64,000 bases of DNA from Sphingosinicella microcystinivorans (GTDB lineage Bacteria; Pseudomonadota; Alphaproteobacteria; Sphingomonadales; Sphingomonadaceae): the NCBI RefSeq assembly GCF_027941835.1, contig NZ_CP116005.1:1255501-1319500 (forward strand), written 5' to 3'. The notes under the pieces were generated by a model. The model had not been told where the DNA came from. It made no database searches and saw only the letters and a list, made by a program, of their open reading frames with translations. Shown here piece after piece: positions 50,152 to 57,977 of this stretch (position 1 is the first letter of the stretch; every line of letters begins with the position of its first letter). A program made the translations under genes and the position numbers.

Positions 50152-51507
50152 ATGGGAAACACGGGCGTCATCGACAATTTCCTCGGCGTATTCACGCGCT
50201 ACATCGACAGCGGGTTCGGGCTGTTGTCTGGCGAAGTCGCCTTCATCGCTACCACCCTGATCGTCATCGACGTGACGCTTGCCGCGCTCTTTTGGGCATG
50301 GGGCGCAGATGACGACATCATCGCTCGGCTGGTGAAGAAGACCCTTTTCGTGGGCGTCTTCGCCTACATCATCGGCAATTGGAACAACCTCGCCCGGATC
50401 GTCTTCGAGAGCTTCGCCGGCCTCGGTCTCATGGCGTCGGGCACCGGCTTTTCTGTCACCGGTCTGACGCGGCCGGGCCGCGTAGCGCAGACCGGCCTCG
50501 ACGCCGGCCGCCCGCTGCTCGACTCCATTTCCGACCTGATGGGCTGGATCGCCTTCTTCGAGAACTTCATCCAGATCGCGTGCCTGCTGTTCGCATGGGC
50601 GCTCGTGGTGTTGGCCTTCTTCATCCTCGCCATCCAGCTTTTCGTGACCCTCATCGAGTTCAAGCTGACCACGCTTGCCGGCTTCGTCCTCATCCCCTTC
50701 GGCCTGTTCGGCAAGACCGCCTTCATGGCCGAGAAGGTCTTGGGCAACGTGGTGTCCTCCGGCATCAAGGTTCTGGTGCTCGCCGTCATCATCGGCATCG
50801 GCAGCACCTTGTTTTCGCAATTCACGGCCGGTTTCGGCGGGGCGACCCCGACCATCGACGACGCCATGGCGATTGTGCTGGCAGCTCTGTCGCTGCTCGG
50901 CCTCGGCATCTTCGGCCCCGGCATAGCAAACGGCATCGTTTCGGGCGGCCCGCAGCTCGGCGCGGGTGCTGCCGTGGGAACCGGGCTTGCGGTCGCAGGT
51001 GCAGCCGTCGCCGCTGGCGGCGGGGCCATGCTCGCCGCCAAAGGTGGTGCCGCTGCCCTGTCCGGCGGGGCCGCGGCCGTCCGCGGCGGCGCGGCCACCG
51101 CGGGCGCGGCGACCGCCGCCTATAGCGTCGGATCGCTTGGCCAGTCCGGCGCGGCAGGCGTCGCCTCCGGTCTCGGCGGCGTCGGCCGCGCAGCAGGTTC
51201 GGCCGCCATCTCACCCCTCAAACGCGCCGCCGCGCGGGCCAGCGAATCCGTCAAATCCAGCTTCTCCGAAGGTTCGAAGGCCGGATTCGGCGCAAGCGGC
51301 GGCAGCTCCACCATGGGAACGGTCGGCGGGAGCGATGCTGCGCCCGCATCGCCGGCACCATCCGCCGGTCCTCCGGCCTGGGCGCAGCGCATGCAGCGTT
51401 CGCAAGCCCTCAACCACGGCACGACCATGGCCGCCCATGCGGTGCGCTCCGGCGACAGCCACGGCTCCGGTTCCTCCATCAATCTTTCCGAAAGTGACCG
51501 CTCATGA
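50152..51507 (+). CDS. trbL: Conjugal transfer protein TrbL (VirB6 family)
   Basis: The protein has 451 residues. The first 280 residues hold 6-8 membrane segments (VIDNFLGVFTRYIDSGFGLL, ALVVLAFFILAIQLFVTLIE). The rest is a low-complexity Ala/Gly/Ser tail. TrbL is a polytopic inner-membrane part of the mating channel. It starts 2 bases after trbK and overlaps trbF by 4 nt. Confidence 0.94.
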   Translation: MGNTGVIDNFLGVFTRYIDSGFGLLSGEVAFIATTLIVIDVTLAALFWAWGADDDIIARLVKKTLFVGVFAYIIGNWNNLARIVFESFAGLGLMASGTGFSVTGLTRPGRVAQTGLDAGRPLLDSISDLMGWIAFFENFIQIACLLFAWALVVLAFFILAIQLFVTLIEFKLTTLAGFVLIPFGLFGKTAFMAEKVLGNVVSSGIKVLVLAVIIGIGSTLFSQFTAGFGGATPTIDDAMAIVLAALSLLGLGIFGPGIANGIVSGGPQLGAGAAVGTGLAVAGAAVAAGGGAMLAAKGGAAALSGGAAAVRGGAATAGAATAAYSVGSLGQSGAAGVASGLGGVGRAAGSAAISPLKRAAARASESVKSSFSEGSKAGFGASGGSSTMGTVGGSDAAPASPAPSAGPPAWAQRMQRSQALNHGTTMAAHAVRSGDSHGSGSSINLSESDRS

Positions 51508-52193
51508 GCATCTTCAAACGACCAGCAACTCATTACGGCAAGACGCCGGAACCCGAGACGCCTTATCAGCGCGCCGCGCAAGTGTGGGACGAGCGTATCG
51601 GCTCGGCCCGCGTGCAGGCGCGGAACTGGCGGCTCATGGCCTTCGGCTCGCTGATCCTCTCGGCCGGCTTCGCCTCTGCGCTGGTCTGGCAGTCCGCGCG
51701 TGGGACCGTGGTGCCTTGGGTCGTGCAGGTGGACAATCTCGGTCAGGCGCAGACCGTCGCGCCAGCCAATGCCGACTATCGCCCGACCGATCCGCAGATT
51801 GCTTTCCATCTCGGCCGCTTCATCGAACAGGTCCGCGCGATCCCGGCCGACGCGATCATCGTCCGCCAGAACTGGCTTCGCGCCTATGAATGGACCACGG
51901 ATCGCGGCGCGGCGGCATTGAACGATTACGCCCGCGCCAATGACCCTTTCACCAAGGTCGGCCGCCAACAGGTCGCCGTCGAGGTGTCCAGCGTCATCCG
52001 GGCCTCGCCCAACAGCTTCCGCGTCGCGTGGACGGAAAGGCATTTCGAGAACGGCCAGCTTTCCACCACGGAACGATGGACGGCCATCCTCACTATCGTC
52101 ATCCAGCCGCCGCGCGACGCCGAGCGCCTGCGCGCCAATCCGCTGGGAATCTACGTCAATGCAATTTCGTGGTCGCGGGAGATGAGCCAATGA
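51504..52193 (+). CDS. trbF: Conjugal transfer protein TrbF (VirB8 family)
   Basis: The protein has 229 residues: a short cytoplasmic part, one membrane segment (about 35-57), then a periplasmic VirB8-like domain (NLGQAQTVAPANADYRP, WTERHFENGQLSTTERWTAIL). It ends MSQ, where trbG normally begins by overlap. Its last four bases still hold the old trbG ATGA-type start, now followed by an inserted gene. Confidence 0.94.
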   Translation: MSIFKRPATHYGKTPEPETPYQRAAQVWDERIGSARVQARNWRLMAFGSLILSAGFASALVWQSARGTVVPWVVQVDNLGQAQTVAPANADYRPTDPQIAFHLGRFIEQVRAIPADAIIVRQNWLRAYEWTTDRGAAALNDYARANDPFTKVGRQQVAVEVSSVIRASPNSFRVAWTERHFENGQLSTTERWTAILTIVIQPPRDAERLRANPLGIYVNAISWSREMSQ

Positions 52194-53590
52194 AAACGTC
52201 AGCTTGCATCAATCACCTCGCTGATCTTTCCCTTGGAGATCATGAAGAACGAGGTGCCCGCTATCTCGATCTTCTGCCCAGCCTTCCAGCCGTTGGGCAG
52301 GTCGGCCTTGACCTTGGCGCGATAGCCGATGCGCACCGCTGCACGGTCCTCAATGGCGATGCAGTCGAGAATTGTCTGTTCTCTTTCCGCAAACAATTCA
52401 ACACCCTGTTCCGCCAACGCGCGAAATGCCTCAATCCCATGCGTCTCGTTCGTCACTTCTCCGTTCGATCTGTTGATAAACCGAACGTCGCCCGACAGGC
52501 AGTCGAGCATCGCCTGAACATTCATCGTGTTGTAGGCGTCGATATACCGGGCAACAATCGTCGGGACAGTATCCATCCTGTCAGTTCCTCACTACTAATC
52601 CTAAAGCCGCTATCGTATGCTATTTTTGTGACGGTCGTGGCAATCGCTTTGACCGGCTGCGCCACCAATCGGATGCCGCAATTCAGCTATGACGCCAGCG
52701 TTCCGCCGCTGCCGACCGTGCAGGCGGCAGCAGTCGACAACACGCCCCGGCCGCTGCATGTGCCCCCGGCATGGACCGTGGCGCGGGGCGGTACGGCTGC
52801 CGGCACGCCGACCGGCCGCGTCGAGAACGCCAATGCAGCCGCCCGCGTCGAGCCGCGCCGCGAAGGCTACTACAACGCCATCCAGATATATCCGTGGTCG
52901 GAAGGCGCGCTCTATCAGGTCTATGCCGCAGTCGGGCAGATCACGACGATCGCGCTGGAGCCGGGCGAGAGCCTGACCGGCGCGGGGCCAATCGCGGCGG
53001 GCGACACCGCCCGCTGGATCATCGGCGACACGGAATCCGGTTCGGGCGCGAACCGCCGCGTCCATATCCTCGTGAAGCCGACGCGACCCGACATCGCCAC
53101 CAACCTTGTCGTCACCACCGACCGGCGCACCTACATGATCGAGCTGCGCGCCCGGGAATCACTCTACATGCCCGCCGTCGCCTGGGCCTATCCCGCGACG
53201 CCCGGCCAGCGCCGCACCGTTCCGACAGCCCCGATCATCCCCGCCGAGGCGGCGCGGAACTATCGCTATGCCTTGCAGGTGCAGGGCGATAGCCCGCCAT
53301 GGCGGCCCGTCTCCGTGTTCGACGATGGCCGCCGCGTCTATGTCGTCTTCCCGGCCGGGATCGTGCAGGGCGAGATGCCGCCGATCTTCGTGCTCGGCAC
53401 GAATGGCGAACCGCAGATCGTCAACAGCCGAGTCCACCAGAACGTCCTGATCGTGGACCGCCTGTTCGGCGCGGCCGAGCTGCGCCTTGGCTCTGGCAGC
53501 CGCCAGCAGGTCGTCAGGATCGTCCGCACCAACCCGACGCAGGCCGCCGACGCGCAGCCCGCCAGCGCGACCGGAGGCTCCCCGTCATGA
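52190..53590 (+). CDS. trbG: Conjugal transfer protein TrbG (VirB9 family), 5' end interrupted by an insertion
   Basis: The native ATG-AAA start overlapping trbF is at 52190, but about 405 bases (52196-52600) are inserted before the family sequence KPLSYAIFVTVV. The frame stays open through the insert, so a 466-residue TrbG with 137 foreign N-terminal residues can be read. Alternatively a GTG at 52628 makes a shorter TrbG with its lipobox ALTGC almost at the start. The VirB9 domain from NRMPQFSYDASVPPLP to the end (320 residues) is intact. TrbG is the outer-membrane-linked channel part. Confidence 0.82.
   Translation: MKTSACINHLADLSLGDHEERGARYLDLLPSLPAVGQVGLDLGAIADAHRCTVLNGDAVENCLFSFRKQFNTLFRQRAKCLNPMRLVRHFSVRSVDKPNVARQAVEHRLNIHRVVGVDIPGNNRRDSIHPVSSSLLILKPLSYAIFVTVVAIALTGCATNRMPQFSYDASVPPLPTVQAAAVDNTPRPLHVPPAWTVARGGTAAGTPTGRVENANAAARVEPRREGYYNAIQIYPWSEGALYQVYAAVGQITTIALEPGESLTGAGPIAAGDTARWIIGDTESGSGANRRVHILVKPTRPDIATNLVVTTDRRTYMIELRARESLYMPAVAWAYPATPGQRRTVPTAPIIPAEAARNYRYALQVQGDSPPWRPVSVFDDGRRVYVVFPAGIVQGEMPPIFVLGTNGEPQIVNSRVHQNVLIVDRLFGAAELRLGSGSRQQVVRIVRTNPTQAADAQPASATGGSPS
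52199..52576 (-). CDS. SnoaL/NTF2-like protein inserted between trbF and trbG
   Basis: The protein has 125 residues with the NTF2 fold: IVARYIDAYNTMNVQAMLDCLSG, IEAFRALAEQGVELFAE and GWKAGQKIEIAGTSFFMISKGKI. The family includes ketosteroid-isomerase-like enzymes and cyclases; the substrate is unknown. It is the only gene of a short insertion at the trbG start codon, antisense to the trb operon, with lower GC. No regulator or promoter is clear. Confidence 0.83.
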   Translation of the reverse strand: MDTVPTIVARYIDAYNTMNVQAMLDCLSGDVRFINRSNGEVTNETHGIEAFRALAEQGVELFAEREQTILDCIAIEDRAAVRIGYRAKVKADLPNGWKAGQKIEIAGTSFFMISKGKISEVIDAS

Positions 53591-54723
53591 CCGACAACAC
53601 CATCACCGAAACCGCAGCCCCCATGCGGCTGCGCGCCGAGCCGCCGCGCGTCACCCGCCTGTCCCGCAAGATGCTGGCGGGCGTCGGCGCGGTTGCGTTG
53701 CTCGGCATCGGCGGCGCACTCATCTATGCGCTCCAGACCCGCGACGGAGGGCCGGACGGCGGCGAACTCTACTCGACCGAGAACCGGCCCACGGCGGACG
53801 GCCTCGCCGGTCTGCCAAGCGACTATAGCGGGCCGGTGCTCGGCCCCGCGCTGCCCGGAGATTTGGGCCGTCCGATCCTCGACGCGCAGAACCGAGGGCA
53901 GCCCGTCGCACCGCCTACGATGGCGACGCCCGCCGTCGATCCCGCCGAGGAACGCCGCCGCGCCGAGGAAGAAGCCGCGCGCTTAAGCAATGTGTTCTTC
54001 CAGTCCGGCCCGCGCACGGGATCGCCGGCAGGGACGGCCATGCCCAGCCTTGCCGGTCTTGGCCTCGGCGGACAGCCCGCGACGCAGGACCGGCACGCGG
54101 CTTTCCTCAACGGACCCGTGGACCGGCAGACTGTCGCGCCGGATCGCGTCGCGCCGCCGGCATCGCCCTACATCCTTCAGGCCGGGGCCGTGATTCCGGC
54201 CGCGCTCATCACCGGCATCCGCTCGGACCTGCCGGGCCAGATCACGGCGCAAGTGACCGAGAACGTCTATGACAGCCCGACCGGGTCGCTGCTCCTGATC
54301 CCGCAGGGAACGCGCATCATCGGTCAATACGATGACGGCGTGACCTTCGGCCAGCGCAGGGTGCTCTTGGTGTGGAATCGCCTGATCCTGCCGGGCGGCC
54401 GTTCCATCGTCCTTGAGCGCCTGCCGGGCGCGGACGCTTCCGGTTACGCCGGGCTTGAGGATGGCGTGGATTACCACTGGTGGGATCTGATGAAGGCCGC
54501 AGGGCTGTCCACGCTGCTCGCAGTCGGCACGGAGCTGGCGACCAGCGACGAGGACCGGCTTGTTCGAGCCATCCGCGACGGGGCGCAGGATACCGTCAAT
54601 CAGGCGGGCCAGCAGATCGTGCAGCGCCAGTTGCAGGTCGCACCGACTCTCACCATCCGGCCCGGCTTCCCGGTCAGGATCATCGTCACCCGCGACCTTG
54701 TATTCGAGCCGGCAGGAGGTTGA
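53587..54723 (+). CDS. trbI: Conjugal transfer protein TrbI (VirB10 family)
   Basis: The protein has 378 residues. One membrane segment (about 30-48) and a Pro-rich linker lead to the VirB10 beta barrel (AGAVIPAALITGIRSDLPGQ, LLLIPQGTRIIGQYD, VLLVWNRLILPGGRSI). It spans inner to outer membrane. It overlaps trbG by 4 nt. Confidence 0.95.
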   Translation: MTDNTITETAAPMRLRAEPPRVTRLSRKMLAGVGAVALLGIGGALIYALQTRDGGPDGGELYSTENRPTADGLAGLPSDYSGPVLGPALPGDLGRPILDAQNRGQPVAPPTMATPAVDPAEERRRAEEEAARLSNVFFQSGPRTGSPAGTAMPSLAGLGLGGQPATQDRHAAFLNGPVDRQTVAPDRVAPPASPYILQAGAVIPAALITGIRSDLPGQITAQVTENVYDSPTGSLLLIPQGTRIIGQYDDGVTFGQRRVLLVWNRLILPGGRSIVLERLPGADASGYAGLEDGVDYHWWDLMKAAGLSTLLAVGTELATSDEDRLVRAIRDGAQDTVNQAGQQIVQRQLQVAPTLTIRPGFPVRIIVTRDLVFEPAGG

Positions 54724-54725
54724 CC

Positions 54726-54947
54726 ATGACCAAGCTGAAACTCGGCCCGCTTCCCGACGACAAGCCCGTGAAGGTGACGGTGGAGCTACCCGCGCCGCTT
54801 CACCGCGATCTGGTCGCCTATGCCGAGGTGCTGGCCCGCGAGAGCGGCCAGCCCGTCGCCGATCCCGTCAGGCTCATCGTGCCGATGCTGGAGCGGTTCA
54901 TCGCAACGGATCGCGGCTTCGCCAAGGCACGGCGAGCCGCCAACTGA
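54726..54947 (+). CDS. DUF2274 family protein
   Basis: The protein has 73 residues: KLKLGPLPDDKPVKVTVELP, HRDLVAYAEVLARE and PMLERFIATDRGFAKARR, the DUF2274 signature. It follows trbI by 2 bases in all related ICEs and is probably a small DNA-binding protein (RHH-like). The operon ends here, before a 69-bp repeat. Confidence 0.87.
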   Translation: MTKLKLGPLPDDKPVKVTVELPAPLHRDLVAYAEVLARESGQPVADPVRLIVPMLERFIATDRGFAKARRAAN

Positions 54948-54961
54948 GTCCCATCCCGGCA

Positions 54962-55030
54962 GGGGTGCCGCCAGCGCATAGGCGCAAATGCGGCACGCTA
55001 CAGGCCGCCGACTGCCCTCCATGGTTCGCC
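54962..55030 (+). repeat. 69-bp dispersed repeat, copy 2 (after the trb operon)
   Basis: Matches 28264-28332 at about 60 of 69 bases, including the identical CGCATAGGCGCAAATGCGGC core. It lies 14 bases after DUF2274 and 53 bases before the right-end operon. Confidence 0.7.
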
Positions 55031-55082
55031 TAATTCCGGGGCCTTGAGCGCCTCGGATTCCAACAGAACCAAGGAGGATTCC

Positions 55083-55400
55083 ATGTGCGCAGAGCGCCGC
55101 CGCGCCCGGAGAGGGCGACCGCGACAGTCGATCCCCGAACCACTTCCCGACGATCTTTTCGACTACGCCGACGATCCTACGCCCGACGGCCGGACGCGAG
55201 CCGGCAACATGCCACTTCTCGGCCCGGATGGGCAGAGGATGCGTGTCACCGACGACTGGCCCGAAGACATTCCCGTCACCGAAGCCGAGATTGACGTGTT
55301 CGAGCGTTGGTTCGGCGATGTGTTCGACGAACTCTTGAACCCGAGAAAGCCGAATGACAGCTTGCAATACCTATCACAAACTGATAGGAAAAAGACGTGA
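55083..55400 (+). CDS. Small acidic protein of unknown function
   Basis: The protein has 105 residues: a basic start (CAERRRARRGRPRQ) and an acidic body (PLPDDLFDYADDPTPDG). No family was recognised. A GGAGGA ribosome site precedes the ATG, and the stop overlaps the GTG of the next gene. It is the first gene of the right-end operon with the TumE-like pair and the recombinase. Confidence 0.65.
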   Translation: MCAERRRARRGRPRQSIPEPLPDDLFDYADDPTPDGRTRAGNMPLLGPDGQRMRVTDDWPEDIPVTEAEIDVFERWFGDVFDELLNPRKPNDSLQYLSQTDRKKT

Positions 55401-55750
55401 GCGTGGATCGTGATCCAAGCCTCGACACGCTTCTGGACCTCGACGGACAGATGCTCTTTGTCGATCCCGAGGGCGGCCATTGGGTGAAGTTCGTCGTCAC
55501 CCGCGTTCCGGCCTCGCCGGAAAAGCCGCACGGCCTCGATTATTCGCTCACGCTTCACGAGCCTTCGGGCGAACGGCTGGTCGGCTTCGACAATGCCCAT
55601 CCGGTCGGCCGAGGCAGGCGCGGCGCGCCGATGGACCATCGGCACCGCTTTCAGACCGTGAAGCCTTACGCCTACGAGGATGCGGCCACGCTGCTGGCCG
55701 ACTTCTGGCAGGCCGTGGACGCGGTATTGAAGGAACGAGGTGCCCTATGA
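55397..55750 (+). CDS. TumE-like toxin (DUF6516)
   Basis: The GTG start overlaps the preceding stop. The 117 residues contain DYSLTLHEPSGERLVGFDNAH, DHRH and YEDAATLLADFW, the DUF6516 family, annotated as TumE-type toxin of a toxin-antitoxin pair. A helix-turn-helix protein follows with a 4-nt overlap, matching the usual partner. The mode of action is unknown. Confidence 0.75.
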   Translation: MSVDRDPSLDTLLDLDGQMLFVDPEGGHWVKFVVTRVPASPEKPHGLDYSLTLHEPSGERLVGFDNAHPVGRGRRGAPMDHRHRFQTVKPYAYEDAATLLADFWQAVDAVLKERGAL

Positions 55751-56145
55751 CCACATTGAAAGTCGGGATTGCCGACTATGAAGAAATGAAGGCCCGCACC
55801 ATGCGGATCGCGCGCGGCGAGGAAAAACCTGTGCCCAGCGATCCGAAGGTGTGGTTCACCTCGACCGAATCCTTTGCCAAGGTGCTGTCGGCCGGCAACC
55901 GCGAACTGCTGCGCATCATCGCCGAGAAAGCCCCGGCATCGCTGGAGGAACTGGCGGAAATCACCGGCCGGGCCGGCTCCAATCTGTCACGCACCCTGAA
56001 AACCATGGAGAACTACGGTCTTGTGCGACTCGAACCGGGGCATGGGCGTAAGCTCGCGCCCAAGGTGGTGCATGACCGCGTGGAGCTGGCGTTGCCCCTG
56101 ATCGACCACCCCAAGATGAAGAAAGCTATGGGAGGCCGACCATGA
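55747..56145 (+). CDS. Winged-helix regulator, likely antitoxin of the TumE pair
   Basis: The protein has 132 residues with a MarR-like winged helix (about 45-105): AGNRELLRIIAEKAP, EELAEITGRAGSNLSRTLKTMENYGLV. It overlaps DUF6516 by 4 nt and the recombinase by 4 nt. As antitoxin it may also control recombinase expression, linking stability to excision; that is inference. Confidence 0.77.
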   Translation: MTTLKVGIADYEEMKARTMRIARGEEKPVPSDPKVWFTSTESFAKVLSAGNRELLRIIAEKAPASLEELAEITGRAGSNLSRTLKTMENYGLVRLEPGHGRKLAPKVVHDRVELALPLIDHPKMKKAMGGRP

Positions 56146-57815
56146 ACATTCACAGCCCAACCACTACCGCCCGCGCCGCGCTCTACCTGCGCGTTTCGAC
56201 TGCCCGGCAGGCGGAGCATGATATTTCCATTCCCGACCAGAAGCGGCAGGGCGAAGCCTATTGCGAGCAGCGCGGCTATCAGCTCGTTGAGACTTATGTG
56301 GAACCGGGCGCAACCGCCACCAACGACAAGCGCCCCGAATTCCAGCGCATGATCGAGGCGGGCACGTCGAAGCCCGCGCCCTTCGACATTGTCGTGGTGC
56401 ATAGCTTCTCGCGCTTCTTCCGCGATCACTTCGAGATGGAGTTCTACGTTCGCAAGCTGGCGAAGAACGGCGTCAAGCTCGTGTCCATCACGCAGGAAAT
56501 GGGCGACGATCCCATGCACCAGATGATGCGGCAGATCATGGCGCTGTTCGACGAATACCAGTCCAAGGAGAACGCCAAGCACGTCCTGCGCGCCATGAAC
56601 GAGAATGCCCGGCAGGGTTTCTGGAACGGCGCACGGCCGCCCATCGGCTATCGCATCGTCGCGGCCGAGCAGCGCGGATCGAAGATCAAGAAGAAGCTGG
56701 AGATCGACCCGCTGCACGCCGACACCGTGCGGCTGATCTATCGCCTGTTCCTCGAAGGAGACGGCACGTCCGGCGCGATGGGCGTCAAGGCCATCGCCAC
56801 CTATCTCAACGAGCGCCGCTTCTTCACCCGCGACGGAGGGCGTTGGGGATTGGCGCAAATCCACGCCATCCTGACCCGCACCACCTATATCGGCGAGCAC
56901 AGGTTCAACACCCGCTCGCACAAGGATCGGGAGAAGAAGCCGGAGAGCGAGGTCGCCATCATGGCGGTGCCGCCCCTAATCGAGCGCGAGACGTTCGACG
57001 CGGTGCAAGCCCGCCTCAAGTCCCGCAATCCCATGGTGACGCCTGCACGTGTCTCCAGCGGCCCGACGCTCCTGACCGGCATTTGCTTCTGCGCCAAGTG
57101 CGGGGGAGCGATGACGCTTCGCACCGGCCAAGGCAGCACGGGCGCGACATACCGCTACTATACCTGCTCGACCAAGGCCCGGCAGGGCAAGACCGGCTGC
57201 AAGGGTCGCACGATCCCCATGGACAAGCTGGACCATACGGTCGCCGATTATATCGGGGACCGCCTGCTCCTGCCCAAGCGGTTGGAAACCGTCCTTGCCA
57301 GCGTCATCGACCGCCGACAGGAACGCACCGAGCGCCGCCGCGAGCATCTTGCCGAGCTTCAAAGGCGAATCACGGAAGCCGACCAGCGGCTCGGCCGTCT
57401 CTTTGACGCCATCGAAGCCGGCATGGTGGACAAGGACGACGCCATGGCAAAGGAACGCATGGTGAGCCTCAAGGCATTGCGGGATCAAGCCGCCGCCGAC
57501 GCGGAGCGCACGCAGCTCGCGCTCGATAGTTCAGGCAATCAGGGCGTCACCCCCGATATGCTCAAGGGGTTTGCCCGCAAAGCCCGTGAACGGATCAGGC
57601 TCAACGATGGCGGCTACCGCCGCGACCATCTACGCGCGCTGGCGCAGCGTGTCGAGGTTGCCGACGACGAGGTTCGCATCATGGGATCGAAGTCGGAACT
57701 GCTGCGAACGCTGGTCGCCGCTTCAAGCGTAGAAACGGCGGCGTTCGGCGTTCATAGTTCTGTTCTGAAATGGCGCGCCCGGAACGATTCGAACGTCCGA
57801 CCCTCAGATTCGTAG
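56142..57815 (+). CDS. Large serine recombinase (ICE integrase)
   Basis: The protein has 557 residues. The resolvase domain has the catalytic S19 in LYLRVSTARQ; the recombinase domain follows, then a zinc ribbon (ICFCAKCGGAMTLR with a later CSTKARQGKTGC), then a coiled coil (about 385-480). The last 15 residues after KWR are read from the tRNA gene, and the stop TAG overlaps its anticodon. In the circular form the frame would instead end at 15892 with about 15 residues (APGEDDNYVYSIAL). Confidence 0.95.
   Translation: MNIHSPTTTARAALYLRVSTARQAEHDISIPDQKRQGEAYCEQRGYQLVETYVEPGATATNDKRPEFQRMIEAGTSKPAPFDIVVVHSFSRFFRDHFEMEFYVRKLAKNGVKLVSITQEMGDDPMHQMMRQIMALFDEYQSKENAKHVLRAMNENARQGFWNGARPPIGYRIVAAEQRGSKIKKKLEIDPLHADTVRLIYRLFLEGDGTSGAMGVKAIATYLNERRFFTRDGGRWGLAQIHAILTRTTYIGEHRFNTRSHKDREKKPESEVAIMAVPPLIERETFDAVQARLKSRNPMVTPARVSSGPTLLTGICFCAKCGGAMTLRTGQGSTGATYRYYTCSTKARQGKTGCKGRTIPMDKLDHTVADYIGDRLLLPKRLETVLASVIDRRQERTERRREHLAELQRRITEADQRLGRLFDAIEAGMVDKDDAMAKERMVSLKALRDQAAADAERTQLALDSSGNQGVTPDMLKGFARKARERIRLNDGGYRRDHLRALAQRVEVADDEVRIMGSKSELLRTLVAASSVETAAFGVHSSVLKWRARNDSNVRPSDS
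57767..57779. repeat. Right attachment site of the ICE (13-bp direct repeat)
   Basis: GAAATGGCGCGCC, identical to 15828-15840. It holds the last CCA and acceptor-stem bases of tRNA-Arg, with the palindrome GGCGCGCC at its core. It lies inside the end of the recombinase frame. Confidence 0.8.
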
Positions 57816-57847
57816 TCTGATGCTCTATCCAGCTGAGCTACGGGCGC
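57771..57847 (-). tRNA. tRNA-Arg (anticodon ACG)
   Basis: 77 bases including an encoded CCA (57771-57773). Acceptor arms GCGCCCG and CGGGCGC pair fully; the D loop (AGCTCAGCTGGATAGAGC), anticodon loop CTACGAA and T arm GGACGTTCGAATCGTTCC are regular. The anticodon ACG occupies 57811-57813. The ICE inserted at its 3' end and rebuilt the CCA end, so the gene stays functional. Confidence 0.96.
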
Positions 57848-57977
57848 GCACGGGAGGGCGCTACATAGTCGCCTCCGGCATCGGGTTCAAGCCCGTGTTT
57901 GCACCCCGGTCCAAGCCGTGGTCCGGGCCGTGCCCGCGCTTGCGGCTGCGGGGCCGCCTCTCTATCGTCCCGCCGTG

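Larger units (their letters stand above)
15841..57779. mobile_element. 41.9-kb integrative and conjugative element with Tn4371-like transfer genes and a serine recombinase
   Basis: The element is bounded by the 13-bp repeats. The left end holds a defence operon (higBA, type I RM, Kiwa). The backbone follows: ardA, DUF2285 genes, an AlpA-like regulator, repA, DUF2840, traF, DUF736, lytic transglycosylase, relaxase, traG, copG and trbBCDEJKLFGI. The right end has a TumE-like pair and the recombinase. The relaxase-traG-trb order matches Tn4371-family ICEs, but those use a tyrosine integrase at the left end. Cargo is floR, tetR-tetA(G), lysR, hxlR-fabF, a GNAT, a hydrolase and an NTF2-like gene. 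GC is visibly lower in the defence and resistance genes than in the backbone. Confidence 0.88.
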
